From NCBI RefSeq assembly GCF_014649655.1, contig NZ_BMTL01000011.1:1-64000 (forward strand): a stretch of 64,000 nucleotides of DNA. The letters are read 5' to 3'. Origin of the DNA: Streptomyces humidus (lineage in GTDB: Bacteria; Actinomycetota; Actinomycetes; Streptomycetales; Streptomycetaceae). The notes below the pieces were generated by a model that was given only the letters and a program-made list of their open reading frames with translations, was not told the DNA's origin and did no database searches. Shown here one piece after another: positions 16,660 to 25,109 of this stretch. The position numbers were made by a program, and so were the translations under genes. Within the stretch, counting starts at the first letter, position 1; each line of letters opens with the position of its first letter.

Positions 16660-18588
16660 TTAGTCCACCTCGGCCACCGCCTGGGCGAACTGCGCCTTGT
16701 ACAGCCGCGCGTAGGCGCCGTCGGCCTCGAGCAGCTCGGTGTGCGCGCCCTGCTCGACGATCGAGCCGTTCTCCATCACCAGGATCGTGTCGGCGTCCCG
16801 GATGGTCGACAGCCGGTGCGCGATGACGAACGACGTCCGCCCGTGCGCCAGCTTGGCCATGGCCTTCTGGATCAGCACCTCGGTGCGGGTGTCGACGGAG
16901 CTGGTGGCCTCGTCGAGCACCAGGATCGTCGGATCGGACAGGAACGCCCGCGCGATGGTGATCAGCTGCTTCTCACCGGCGCTGACCCCGCTGCCCTCGT
17001 CGTCGATCACGGTGTCGTAGCCGTCGGGGAGGGTGCGCACGAACCGGTCGGCGTGCGCGGCCCGCGCCGCCTCCTCGATCTCGCCCCGGGTGACGTCCCT
17101 GGACGCGCCGTACGCGATGTTCTCCGCGATGGTGCCGCCGAACAGCCAGGTGTCCTGGAGGACCATGCCGATCCCGGCGCGCAGCTCGTCGCGGGACATC
17201 CGCGCGATGTCCACGCCGTCGAGGGTGATGCGCCCGCCGGAGACCTCGTAGAACCGCATCAGCAGGTTCACCAGCGTCGTCTTGCCGGCGCCCGTCGGTC
17301 CGACGATGGCGACCGTGTGGCCGGGCTCCACCGTCAGCGACAGGTCCTCGATGAGCGGCTTCTGCGGGTCGTACCGGAAGGACACGTGCTCCAGCGCCAC
17401 CCGTCCGAGCAGCTCGCGGGGTTGCTCCGCCGCCACCGGGTCCGCCCCCTGCTCGTCGGCGTCCAGGAGCTCGAAGACCCGTTCCGCCGACGCGACGCCC
17501 GACTGCACCAGGTTCGCCATCGACGCGACCTGCGTCAGCGGCTGCGAGAACTGGCGGGAGTACTGGATGAACGCCTGCACGTCGCCGATGGACAGGGCGC
17601 CCGACGCGACGCGCAGCCCGCCCACCACCGCGACCAGCACGTAGTTGAGGTTGGACAGGAACATCATCAGCGGCTGCATGACCCCGCTGTTGAACTGCGC
17701 CCGGAAGCCGGCCTCGTAGAGCGCGTCGTTCTGCTCGGCGAACTGCTGCGCCGACTCCTCCTGGCGGCCGAACACCTTCACCAGCGTGTGGCCGGTGTAC
17801 ATCTCCTCGATGTGGGCGTTGAGCTTGCCGGTGGAGCGCCACTGCTGCACGAAGTGCGGCTGCGACCGCTTGCCCACGCGCGTGGCGACGAGCGCCGACA
17901 GCGGCACCGTCACCAGCGCGACCAGCGCGAGCAGCCAGGACACCCAGAACATCATCGCCAGCACGGCGACGATGGTCAGCAGGGAGTTGACGAGCTGCCC
18001 CAGAGACTGCTGGAGCGTCTGCCCGATGTTGTCGATGTCGTTCGTCGCGCGGGAGAGGACCTCGCCACGCTGGCGCTTGTCGAAGTACGACAGCGGCAGC
18101 CGCGACAGCTTCGTCTGCACGTCCTCGCGCATCCGGAACATCGTCCGGTTGACGGCCCTGTTGACCAGGCGAGTCGCCACCGCCATCAGCAGACCGGCGA
18201 CCAGGAACACCCCGAGCGCGAACAGCAGGACCTCGCCGACCGCGTCGAAGTCGATTCCCTTGCCGGGGGTGAAGTCGGTGCCCCTGAGCATGTCGGCGAC
18301 ACCGCTGTCGCCGCGCTCGCGCAGCGAGTCGAGCACCTGCTCCTTGCTCGCCCCGGCCGGCATCTCCCGCCCGACGATGCCCGCGAAGACCAGGTCGGTG
18401 GCCCTGCCGAGGATCTTCGGCCCCACCGCGTTGAGGCCGACGCTCAGGACGACGCAGAACAGCATCGCGTAGAGGGTGAGCCGTTCCGGTCGGAACCGGG
18501 CGAGCAGCCGCCTGCCGGACACCTTGAAGTCCAGCGAGCGGGTCTCGGGACCGCCGCCGGCCATCATGCGCCCCATGGGCCCGGCCAT
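16660..18588 (-). CDS. ABC exporter half-transporter (permease-ATPase fusion), second of pair
   Basis: A 642-residue type I ABC half-transporter. An N-terminal membrane domain of six segments (from RLTLYAMLFCVVLSVGLNAVG to about residue 340) has the YFDKRQRGEVLSRATND coupling motif. The ATPase domain follows, with Walker A GPTGAGKTT (near 430), signature VSAGEKQLI, Walker B ILVLDEATSS and the H-loop. A Met/Gly-rich N-terminus and an extra loop before the third helix are typical of this class. ATG at 18588 overlaps the upstream gene's TGA by 4 bp, so the two halves are co-translated and probably heterodimerise. Substrate (lipid, peptide or drug) is unknown. Confidence 0.9.
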   Translation of the reverse strand: MAGPMGRMMAGGGPETRSLDFKVSGRRLLARFRPERLTLYAMLFCVVLSVGLNAVGPKILGRATDLVFAGIVGREMPAGASKEQVLDSLRERGDSGVADMLRGTDFTPGKGIDFDAVGEVLLFALGVFLVAGLLMAVATRLVNRAVNRTMFRMREDVQTKLSRLPLSYFDKRQRGEVLSRATNDIDNIGQTLQQSLGQLVNSLLTIVAVLAMMFWVSWLLALVALVTVPLSALVATRVGKRSQPHFVQQWRSTGKLNAHIEEMYTGHTLVKVFGRQEESAQQFAEQNDALYEAGFRAQFNSGVMQPLMMFLSNLNYVLVAVVGGLRVASGALSIGDVQAFIQYSRQFSQPLTQVASMANLVQSGVASAERVFELLDADEQGADPVAAEQPRELLGRVALEHVSFRYDPQKPLIEDLSLTVEPGHTVAIVGPTGAGKTTLVNLLMRFYEVSGGRITLDGVDIARMSRDELRAGIGMVLQDTWLFGGTIAENIAYGASRDVTRGEIEEAARAAHADRFVRTLPDGYDTVIDDEGSGVSAGEKQLITIARAFLSDPTILVLDEATSSVDTRTEVLIQKAMAKLAHGRTSFVIAHRLSTIRDADTILVMENGSIVEQGAHTELLEADGAYARLYKAQFAQAVAEVD

Positions 18589-20384
18589 CAGGCTGCCTCC
18601 GCTTCCGTGAGCTGGGAGAGCACGATCTCCCGGTAGGTCTCGTTGTCCGCCATCAGCTCGTGGTGCGAGCCGACTCCGACGACCCGGCCCTCGTCGAGGA
18701 CGACGATCCGGTCGGCGTCGCGGATGGTCGCCACCCGCTGGGCGACGATCACGACGGTCGCCTCGGCGGTCTCCCGGCCGAGCGCCTCGCGCAGCGCCGC
18801 GTCGGTCGCGTAGTCGAGAGCGGAGAAGGAGTCGTCGAAGAGGTAGATCTCCGGCCGCTGCACGAGCGTCCGGGCGATGGCGAGCCGCTGCCGCTGGCCG
18901 CCGGAGACGTTCGTGCCGCCCTGCGAGACGGGGGAGTCCAGCCCGTTCTCCAGCTTGCTGACGAAGTCCCTGGCCTGCGCCACCTCCAGCGCGTGCCACA
19001 GCTCCCCGTCGGTGGCGTCGGGATTGCCGTAGCGCAGGTTGGTCGCGATCGTGCCCGCGAACAGGTACGGCTTCTGCGGTACGAGACCGACGGTCTTCGC
19101 CAGCAGGGTGGGCTCGACCTCGGCCACGGGGACCCCGTCGACGAGGACCTCGCCCTCGGTCGCGTCGAACAGCCGGGGGACCAGCCCGAGCAGCGTGGAC
19201 TTGCCGCTGCCGGTCGAGCCGATCACGGCCGTCGTCTCGCCGGGGCGGGCCACGAGCCCGATGCCCTTGAGGACGGGCTCCTCGGCCCCGGGGTAGCGGA
19301 ACCCGGCTCCCCGGATCTCCAGATGCCCGTGCCGGCGCAGCTCGGTGACCGGGGCCAGGGGCGGCACCACGGACGACGAGGTGTCCAGCACCTCCTGGAC
19401 GCGCTCCGCGCACACCTCCGCGCGCGGCACCATCATGAACATGAAGGTGGCCATCATCACGGAGATGACGATCTGCATCAGATAGGCGAGGAACGCGGTC
19501 AGGTCGCCGATCTGCATCCCGCCGCTGTCGATCCGGTGGGCCCCGAACCAGACCACCGCGATCGACGACAGGTTCACCGTCGTCATGACCACCGGGAACA
19601 TCAGCGCCAGCAGGTTGCCGCTCTTCAGCGACATGTCGGTGAGGTCGGCGTTGGCCTTGCGGAAGCGCTGCTGCTCGTACTCGTCCCGGACGAAGGCGCG
19701 GATCACCCGGTTGCCGGTGATCTGCTCGCGCAGCACCTGGTTCACGGTGTCCAGCCGCACCTGCATGGACCGGTACAGCGGACGCAGCCGCCGCACGATC
19801 AGCGTCACGCAGATGCCCAGGGTCGGCACCACGGCGACCAGCACCCCGGACAGCGGAACGTCGAGGCCGAGCGCCAGCACGATGCCGCCCACGCACATGA
19901 TGGGCGCCGACGCCATCAGCGTGAACGACATCAGGGCCAGCATCTGGATCTGCTGGACGTCGTTGGTGGTCCGGGTGATCAGCGAGGGAGCGCCGAACTG
20001 GCCGACCTCGCGGGCGGAGAAGGACTGCACTCTGTCGAAGACGGCCCCCCGTACGTCGCGGCCGAGCGCGGAGGCGGTCCTCGCGCCGTAGTACACGGCG
20101 CCGATGTTGCACACGACCTGCGCCAGCGAGATGGCGATCATCACGCCGCCGAAGGACAGGATGTACCCCGTGTCCCCCTTGACGACGCCGTTGTCGATGA
20201 TGTGGGCGTTCAGCGTGGGCAGGTAGAGGGTGGCGCAGGTCTGCAGCAGTTGCAGGAGCACCAGCAGGCTGATGGGTTTTCGGTAGGGCCTGAGGTAGGT
20301 CCTCAGCAGTCGTATGAGCACGCTACGTCTCTCGGAGTCGGCGGGGAGAGGCATTCGTTGCCCCTGGCCCCTATCGTCGGACAC
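18588..20384 (-). CDS. ABC exporter half-transporter (permease-ATPase fusion), first of pair
   Basis: A 598-residue partner of the downstream gene. It has six membrane segments, then an ATPase domain with Walker A GSTGSGKST, signature NVSGGQRQRL, and Walker B IYLFDDSFSALD, where Asp follows the Walker B aspartate in place of Glu. That change lowers hydrolysis in one site of heterodimeric exporters (as in BmrCD or TM287/288), so this is probably the degenerate-site subunit. The downstream partner keeps DEATSS. The pair is the type annotated near hrdA in Streptomyces; transported substrate unknown. Confidence 0.9.
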   Translation of the reverse strand: MSDDRGQGQRMPLPADSERRSVLIRLLRTYLRPYRKPISLLVLLQLLQTCATLYLPTLNAHIIDNGVVKGDTGYILSFGGVMIAISLAQVVCNIGAVYYGARTASALGRDVRGAVFDRVQSFSAREVGQFGAPSLITRTTNDVQQIQMLALMSFTLMASAPIMCVGGIVLALGLDVPLSGVLVAVVPTLGICVTLIVRRLRPLYRSMQVRLDTVNQVLREQITGNRVIRAFVRDEYEQQRFRKANADLTDMSLKSGNLLALMFPVVMTTVNLSSIAVVWFGAHRIDSGGMQIGDLTAFLAYLMQIVISVMMATFMFMMVPRAEVCAERVQEVLDTSSSVVPPLAPVTELRRHGHLEIRGAGFRYPGAEEPVLKGIGLVARPGETTAVIGSTGSGKSTLLGLVPRLFDATEGEVLVDGVPVAEVEPTLLAKTVGLVPQKPYLFAGTIATNLRYGNPDATDGELWHALEVAQARDFVSKLENGLDSPVSQGGTNVSGGQRQRLAIARTLVQRPEIYLFDDSFSALDYATDAALREALGRETAEATVVIVAQRVATIRDADRIVVLDEGRVVGVGSHHELMADNETYREIVLSQLTEAEAA

Positions 20385-20511
20385 CTACCCCGCGTTACCT
20401 CAACCGATTAAGCCGAAGGCAGCCCTTTTACGGCCGTGGACCGCGCACGGTGGTGCACCGGGCGCACCCGGTGACCCCGATGCTCCCCCCGCACCCCCAG
20501 CGCTCCCGCTC

Positions 20512-20595
20512 CCACCGGTACTCCCGGTCCACCCGGTATTCCCGGTCCACCCGGTACTCCGGATACGCCCGGTGCATCCGGTGCTTCCCGTGCCC
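20512..20595. repeat. Degenerate tandem repeat of about 15 bp downstream of the sugar kinase gene
   Basis: Units like CCCGGTCCACCCGGTA recur between the ABC gene start and the end of the kinase gene. The minus strand reads Gly-Pro-Gly-like triplets in a frame that is not the kinase frame. It is probably non-coding. Confidence 0.6.
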
Positions 20596-20616
20596 CGGTG
20601 CGGTCGAGCGAGCCCC

Positions 20617-22071
20617 TCACGCGCGGAACGCCCCCGGATGCGTCTGCTCCCGCACCGAGACGAACTGCTGACGCACCGCCTGGCCCACCGCCAGCTCCTC
20701 GCCCGGGTCCAGAACCTGCGCCGCCGCCCCCTGCCAGGCCGGCGGGGTCCGTGGATCCAGGGTGCCCTGCGAGGCGCCGAGCGCCCACGCGGCCTGCCGG
20801 GCCGCCCCGATCGCCGCGTAGTCCGCGGGCTGAGGCACGACCACCTGGGCCCCGAACAGCGCCGGTGCCGCCGCCTGCACCGCCGGCAGTTCCGCCGCGG
20901 CCCCGAGCAGGAAGATCCGCCGCACGTCGACCCCCCGGCCGCGCAGCACGTCCAGCGCGTCCGCGAGCCCGCACAGCATGCCCTCGAACGCGGCCCGCGC
21001 GAAGTGCTCGGGCTTCATGGACTCACGTCGCAGCCCCGCCAGCGTCCCGGCGGTGTGCGGCAGGTTGGGGGTCCGCTCGCCCTCCAGATAGGGCAGCATG
21101 ACGAGGCCGTGCGACCCCGGAGTCGACTTCATCGCCAGATCCGACAGCGCCTCCAGATCGGGCGCTCCCACCAGCTCGGCGGCCCCCCGCAGCGTCCGCA
21201 CCGCGTTCAGGGTGGTGACGACGGGCAGATGCATCCCCGTCGCGTCGGCCAGGGAGGTGATCATCCCGCTCTGGTCGACCAGCGCCTCGGGGTGCACGGC
21301 CATCACGGAGCCGGAGGCGCCGAGCGACACGACCGCGTCGCCCCGCCCGATGCCCAGTCCCAGGGCCGCGGCCATCGTCTCGCCCGTCCCGGCCGAGATC
21401 AGCAGTCCCTCGGGTGTCGTGCCGGCCGCGTCGGACGGCCCGATCACCTCGGGCAGCATCACCTGGTGACCCAGCGCCAGCTCCACGAGATCAGGCCGAT
21501 AACCGCCGGTGGCGGGCGACCAGTAACCGGTCCCGGAGGCCCCGCCGCGATCGGTGGTGCGTCTCACGGGCCGCCCGAGCAACTGCCACACCAGCCAGTC
21601 GTGGGCCTGCAGCAGCACCGCGGTCCGCGCGGCGGCCTCGGGCTCGTTCTTCGCCAGCCAGCGCAGCTTGGTCACCGGATGGGCGGCCTGCGGCACGCAC
21701 CCCACGGCCTGCGCCCACGCCTCGCGCCCGCCGAGCGCGTCGACCAGGTCCGCCGCCGCGACCTGCGCGCGCTTGTCCCCGCCGACCATCGCCGGACGCA
21801 CGGTGTTGCCCTGCGGGTCCAGCGGCACGAGGGCGTTCTGCTGTGAGGACACGCCGATGGCCTGCACCCCCTCCAGCAGCCCGCCGCCCGCGGCCTCGCC
21901 CAGGGACAGCAGCCAGGCCTGCGGATCGACGTCGGAGGGCCGCCCGCCGCCCTCGGCGCTCTCCACCGGATGCGGCGCGTATCCCTGCCGGAGCACGGCT
22001 CCGGTGTCCGCGTCGCAGACGACGATACGAGTGAAATCGGGCGAACTGTCCAACCCGGCGACTATCCCCAT
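20617..22071 (-). CDS. FGGY-family carbohydrate kinase (xylulokinase-like)
   Basis: A 484-residue FGGY kinase. The N-terminal GLDSSPDFTRIVVCDADTG replaces the usual DxGT phosphate loop. QQNALVPLD, PAMVGGDKRAQ and the C-terminal FLLGAAAELPAVQ nucleotide site also fit. The closest type is xylulokinase, but the loop and the GAAAE box depart from canonical XylB (GGGAxS), so the sugar is uncertain. It phosphorylates a sugar with ATP in the cytoplasm. No sugar isomerase or transporter is adjacent. Confidence 0.78.
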   Translation of the reverse strand: MGIVAGLDSSPDFTRIVVCDADTGAVLRQGYAPHPVESAEGGGRPSDVDPQAWLLSLGEAAGGGLLEGVQAIGVSSQQNALVPLDPQGNTVRPAMVGGDKRAQVAAADLVDALGGREAWAQAVGCVPQAAHPVTKLRWLAKNEPEAAARTAVLLQAHDWLVWQLLGRPVRRTTDRGGASGTGYWSPATGGYRPDLVELALGHQVMLPEVIGPSDAAGTTPEGLLISAGTGETMAAALGLGIGRGDAVVSLGASGSVMAVHPEALVDQSGMITSLADATGMHLPVVTTLNAVRTLRGAAELVGAPDLEALSDLAMKSTPGSHGLVMLPYLEGERTPNLPHTAGTLAGLRRESMKPEHFARAAFEGMLCGLADALDVLRGRGVDVRRIFLLGAAAELPAVQAAAPALFGAQVVVPQPADYAAIGAARQAAWALGASQGTLDPRTPPAWQGAAAQVLDPGEELAVGQAVRQQFVSVREQTHPGAFRA

Positions 22072-22177
22072 GGTGAAAATTCTGCCGCACTCTCCGCTCG
22101 GGTCTCGCCGTCCGGCGCCGCCGGGGTCACGGCTGTCCGGCGGGCGCCGCCGCGTCGTGCCTGGTGGCGCAGCTCAC

Positions 22178-22205
22178 CACGCCCCCAGAGGTTTCCGGGG
22201 GCGTG
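22178..22205 (-). terminator. Hairpin downstream of the YtxH-like gene
   Basis: CACGCCCCC and GGGGGCGTG form a 9-bp stem with a 10-nt loop, between the stop of the small minus-strand gene and the kinase gene. It is a plausible terminator. Confidence 0.6.
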
Positions 22206-22268
22206 GCGTTTCCCCGTAGAAAAGGACTGCCGCACCGTGGAGCCGGACGTGGGAGCCGGGGGGCGCGG

Positions 22269-22574
22269 CTAGGTGGTGCTGCTGCCCCAGTCGTCGTCCC
22301 CGCCGTTGTGGGTGCTGCGCTCCTTCAGCGAGCGCACCCGGCTGGACACCGACTCGGGCATCCGGTCGCCGACCTTGTCGCTGACCGCGTGGTACGCCTT
22401 GCCCGCGTACTGCCGGCCCTGCTGGGCGGCGGTCTCGGCGGTGTTGCGCACGGCGGGGTTCTGCGCGACCTGCCGGGCGGACTTCTTCAACTGCTCGTAG
22501 CGCTCGCGCCCGGCACGCGTGCCCAGTACGTAACCCAGAGCCAGTCCGACGACGAACGTGAGCTTGTAGCGCAT
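22269..22574 (-). CDS. Small YtxH-like membrane protein
   Basis: A 101-residue protein with one N-terminal hydrophobic segment (KLTFVVGLALGYVLGTRAGRERY), matching the YtxH/gas-vesicle-like G-rich anchor, then a long charged helical region likely to be a coiled coil and a polar tail. I start it at ATG 22574 because the GAAGGG site lies 9 nt upstream; the in-frame GTG at 22583 is too close to that site. YtxH proteins are linked to envelope stress in Firmicutes. Function here is unknown. Confidence 0.8.
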   Translation of the reverse strand: MRYKLTFVVGLALGYVLGTRAGRERYEQLKKSARQVAQNPAVRNTAETAAQQGRQYAGKAYHAVSDKVGDRMPESVSSRVRSLKERSTHNGGDDDWGSSTT

Positions 22575-22732
22575 GACTGCCACCCTTCCCTCGTGCTGGT
22601 CCCTGGCACGGCGACGGTGCCGGGGGGAACCGATTGGCGGAGCACCCCCCTGCTTGCGCTAATGTATGTGTCGCAGCGAGCGAGCGCTTCCTGGCGATTA
22701 CCCAGGCAGGCACGATCGATGCAACGAGGCAT

Positions 22733-22805
22733 TCCCCTGTAGCTCAATTGGCAGAGCAGCCGGCTGTTAACCGGCAGGTTACTGGTTCGAGTCCAGTCGG
22801 GGGAG
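22733..22805 (+). tRNA. tRNA-Asn (GTT), copy 1
   Basis: A complete 73-nt cloverleaf: acceptor TCCCCTG pairs with CGGGGGA (one G-T pair), anticodon loop CTGTTAA gives GTT, and the T loop is TTCGAGT. CCA is not encoded. The second copy starts 78 bp later. Confidence 0.96.
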
Positions 22806-22810
22806 CTCGG

Positions 22811-22883
22811 TCCCCTGTAGCTCAATTGGCAGAGCAGCCGGCTGTTAACCGGCAGGTTACTGGTTCGAGTCCAGTCGGGGGAG
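22811..22883 (+). tRNA. tRNA-Asn (GTT), copy 2
   Basis: Identical to the copy at 22733, separated by the 5-bp spacer CTCGG. The pair is a recent or conserved tandem duplication, and both are probably in one transcript ending at the hairpin at 22895. Confidence 0.96.
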
Positions 22884-22894
22884 CATCGTGAACG

Positions 22895-22917
22895 AGGACC
22901 CCGTGGGGGTCCTTTTT
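22895..22917 (+). terminator. Rho-independent terminator of the tRNA-Asn pair
   Basis: An 8-bp stem (22895-22902 with 22906-22913), 3-nt loop and TTTTT. One of the few canonical U-tract terminators in the window. Confidence 0.92.
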
Positions 22918-23064
22918 CATGTGGGTGTCACGTGGATGACAACCGTGCAGGCCAGAGGTGTCGGCCTCGCGGTCGCGGCAAGGTCGGCCAGCCGGAGCGT
23001 GAGATCGTATGAGCGGCTATGCTGCGGCAGACGGCGCGCACGCATGTACGCGACACGCCGCTAT

Positions 23065-23138
23065 GGGGCGGTAGCTCAGCCGGTTAGAGCAGCGGACTCA
23101 TAATCCGTCGGCCGTGGGTTCGAGTCCCACCCGCCCCA
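23065..23138 (+). tRNA. tRNA with anticodon CAT (elongator Met or Ile2)
   Basis: A complete 74-nt cloverleaf: acceptor GGGGCGG with CCGCCCC, D arm GCTC...GAGC, anticodon loop CTCATAA, T arm GTGGG-TTCGAGT-CCCAC, discriminator A. It is not an initiator tRNA, since the acceptor is fully paired at position 1. CAT can be elongator Met or lysidine-modified Ile; I cannot separate them by eye. Its last 47 bp are the integration core repeated three times downstream, and the gene stays intact. Confidence 0.93.
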
Positions 23139-23140
23139 CC
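23094..23140. repeat. Attachment site A (left end of the array, inside the tRNA gene)
   Basis: The 47-bp core runs from the anticodon stem to just past the tRNA 3' end and is identical to the core at 31584. To its right lie two arm-like repeats: TGACCTGCGGAAACGT at 23153-23168 (13 bp after the core) and a weaker copy at 23268-23283. Left of the core is only tRNA, as expected for an attL. A conserved stretch around GACGGACTGAATCCG follows. Confidence 0.85.
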
Positions 23141-24128
23141 TGTGCAGGTCGCTGACCTGCGGAAACGTTTGTTTTTGGGTGTCTGAGCGTCAACTTTGCC
23201 TGGACGGACTGAATCCGCTGCTCGTGGGTTTGGGGTCCGGTGGTGGTCGGGGGAGCTCCAACCCGTCTGACCTGCGGCGAAGTGGGTGATCTTGGTTGTC
23301 GCTCGCTGTCCGGGCGACTGCCCTGAGGCGCGATGCCAAGACTCAGGGGCCGTACAGGGGCCGGGACGGCGAAGGTGGGTCCAGCTGAGGGTGTCGCCGG
23401 GCCGAATCGTTGTCTCATTTGCTACGCACGCGGCATGGGCTGCCGTCCATGGCGCCGACAGTGGAGGCGGCGAGGATGCCGTACGCCTGGTGCGCAGGCC
23501 CGAGGCGAGGAAACGGCCCGAAGAGGAAACGGTCCTGAAGGGGCACACCGAGCTCTCGCCGGGCTCCCCATGGTTCGGTTGGCCAGATCGCCGGGCGGTC
23601 AGTGGGGTTGGCCCGGCCGGTCGTCGAGGGAGCAGTCGGCATCCGCGCCGACAGGGGGTCGGCTGCTGTCGGCGTCATGGACGATGTGACGACCGGAAAC
23701 CCTCAGCGGCCGGGCCCGGGGCACAACTGACGACCTCTGGCCATCCCGTTGATCTCCGACTTCACAGGCCCTTCGAAGGAACAGGCTGACACGGGCTGGA
23801 GTTCGTCGGGGCGGAGGCAATCGGGCGGCCCCCGTATGGGCAACCTCATCTGACCTGCGAAAACGTCAAGGACACGAGCGCGCTTCGGAGGACACCAAGG
23901 TCACGCGGACCGTCAACGTGGCCCTGACCGGCGACCCCAGCTGGGCGCGGTGATATCAAAGTTGGCCCGAGTCGACGTCGTCCGGGGCAATGTGACCGGC
24001 AAGCCTGCCAACAAGGACACCTTCACCGCGTCGACGGCGAGGGGCCAACCCGCATGTGGCCGTCTGCCTGGCAGCCGCCCGCCCCGTAACCGTTCGCGGT
24101 CCCCGGGACGCTGTCCCCAGCGCCGGGG
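23141..24128. other. Gene-free left end of unit 1
   Basis: About 1 kb without a convincing gene. It holds the left-arm repeats, an AAACGGCCCG/AAACGGTCC pair near 23512-23540 that recurs at the left ends of units 3 and 4, and the orphan arm repeat at 23851. A short frame (VDVVRGNVTGKPANKDTFTAS, near 23966) looks like protein debris of unknown source. Confidence 0.6.
23851..23866. repeat. Orphan arm-type repeat without an adjacent core
   Basis: TGACCTGCGAAAACGT followed by CA resembles the right-end arm repeats at 31525, 36688 and 42062, but no tRNA core follows at the usual 58-59 bp. It may mark an older junction whose core was lost. Confidence 0.5.
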
Positions 24129-24983
24129 TCAGCGGGCGAGGACGCGGTTCAGCCAGGCCAGCAGGTCGCTGACGATCTCCTGTCTGTTCGTCTCGTGGAA
24201 CAGTTCGTGGCGGGCTTCGGGGTATCTGAGATACGTCACGTCGTTGAGGCCGGCCTCGCCGTAGCGTTCGACAAGCAGGTTGCTGAGTGAGAGATCGGCG
24301 TTCAGCGGGTCGTGATCCCCGACCAGGACGCAGATGGGCAGATCCGCCGGGATTCCCTTGGGCTGGGCAAGTGACGTCGAGGCGATGGTGATGTCGGCCA
24401 TGCCCTGGGCGTCGAGGCTGAAGCCGCACATGGGGTCGGCGAGGTAGGCGTCGACGGCCGGTTCGTCCCGGCTGAGCCAGTCGAACGGCGTGCGGCTGGG
24501 CTGGAACGCCTGGTTGAGCGCGAGCAACGGGTTTCCTCCCTCCGCGGCGTCCCGCGCCTGTGCCGCGAGCATGACGTCGACCGCGGTGGTGCCGGCGAGA
24601 GCGAGCGCGTCGATCAAGTGGGAGTGGTCCAGGACGTACTGCTGCGAGGCGAAGGAACCGAGGCTGTGCCCGAGCAGCACCAGGGGCAGGCCGGGGTGCT
24701 GCTCGCGGATGGTCTCCGACAGGGTGGCCATGTCACTGACGAGTCGGTTCCAGCCGTCGTCCCCGAGATGACCGGGCTCGGCGTGCCTGCTCAGCCCGTG
24801 TCCGCGGTGATCGTTGGCATAGACGGTGTATCCCTGAGCGGTCAGCTCCGCCGCGAGGGGGGCGTAACGGCCGGCGTGCTCTCCCATGCCGTGGGCTATC
24901 TGGACGACGGCTCGCGGTGGGGTGTCCGGCTTCCATACGTGCACGTGGATCTGGACGCCGTCTTCGCTGTCGAAGGTGAACAT
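24129..24983 (-). CDS. Alpha/beta hydrolase (monoacylglycerol lipase-like)
   Basis: A 284-residue serine hydrolase of the S33/lysophospholipase class. IAHGMGEHAGRY forms the HG oxyanion motif, LLGHSLGSF the nucleophile elbow with Ser near 103, LVGDHDPLN the acid loop, and ARHELFHE the catalytic His. No signal peptide. AGGAG lies before ATG 24983. It sits 127 bp after livF on the same strand, so it may be the last gene of the transporter operon and act on an imported ester. Confidence 0.85.
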   Translation of the reverse strand: MFTFDSEDGVQIHVHVWKPDTPPRAVVQIAHGMGEHAGRYAPLAAELTAQGYTVYANDHRGHGLSRHAEPGHLGDDGWNRLVSDMATLSETIREQHPGLPLVLLGHSLGSFASQQYVLDHSHLIDALALAGTTAVDVMLAAQARDAAEGGNPLLALNQAFQPSRTPFDWLSRDEPAVDAYLADPMCGFSLDAQGMADITIASTSLAQPKGIPADLPICVLVGDHDPLNADLSLSNLLVERYGEAGLNDVTYLRYPEARHELFHETNRQEIVSDLLAWLNRVLAR

Positions 24984-25109
24984 CGGACTCCTTGTCCTGG
25001 GTGTGCGGGGCAGCCCTGAGTGCCCCGCCGGGTCGTAGGGGGTGGGCTGCCCGAGCGGTTCGGGCTCACGGGGGTCGTGGTGTCGGGCGGTTGGGGCCGC
25101 CCGGCCGGG

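Noticed and set aside
16660..20112. One continuous minus-strand frame of 1,150 codons across both ABC exporter genes
   Set aside because: Its first 500 codons are a low-complexity shadow of the upstream exporter gene. The real second gene starts at ATG 18588 in an ATGA overlap.
20408..20974. Collagen-like Gly-Pro-Gly frame on the minus strand
   Set aside because: It overlaps the sugar kinase gene in another frame and arises from a DNA tandem repeat; no start or ribosome-binding site supports it.
22733..22883. Two tRNA-Asn copies as a sign of element insertion
   Set aside because: Both copies are complete and only 78 bp apart with no cargo; this is a simple tandem tRNA pair.
23900..24060. 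Protein debris (TKVTRTVNVALTGDPSWAR and VDVVRGNVTGKPANKDTF) in the left end of unit 1
   Set aside because: The pieces look coding but are too short and in different frames to assign to a family, so no gene is called.
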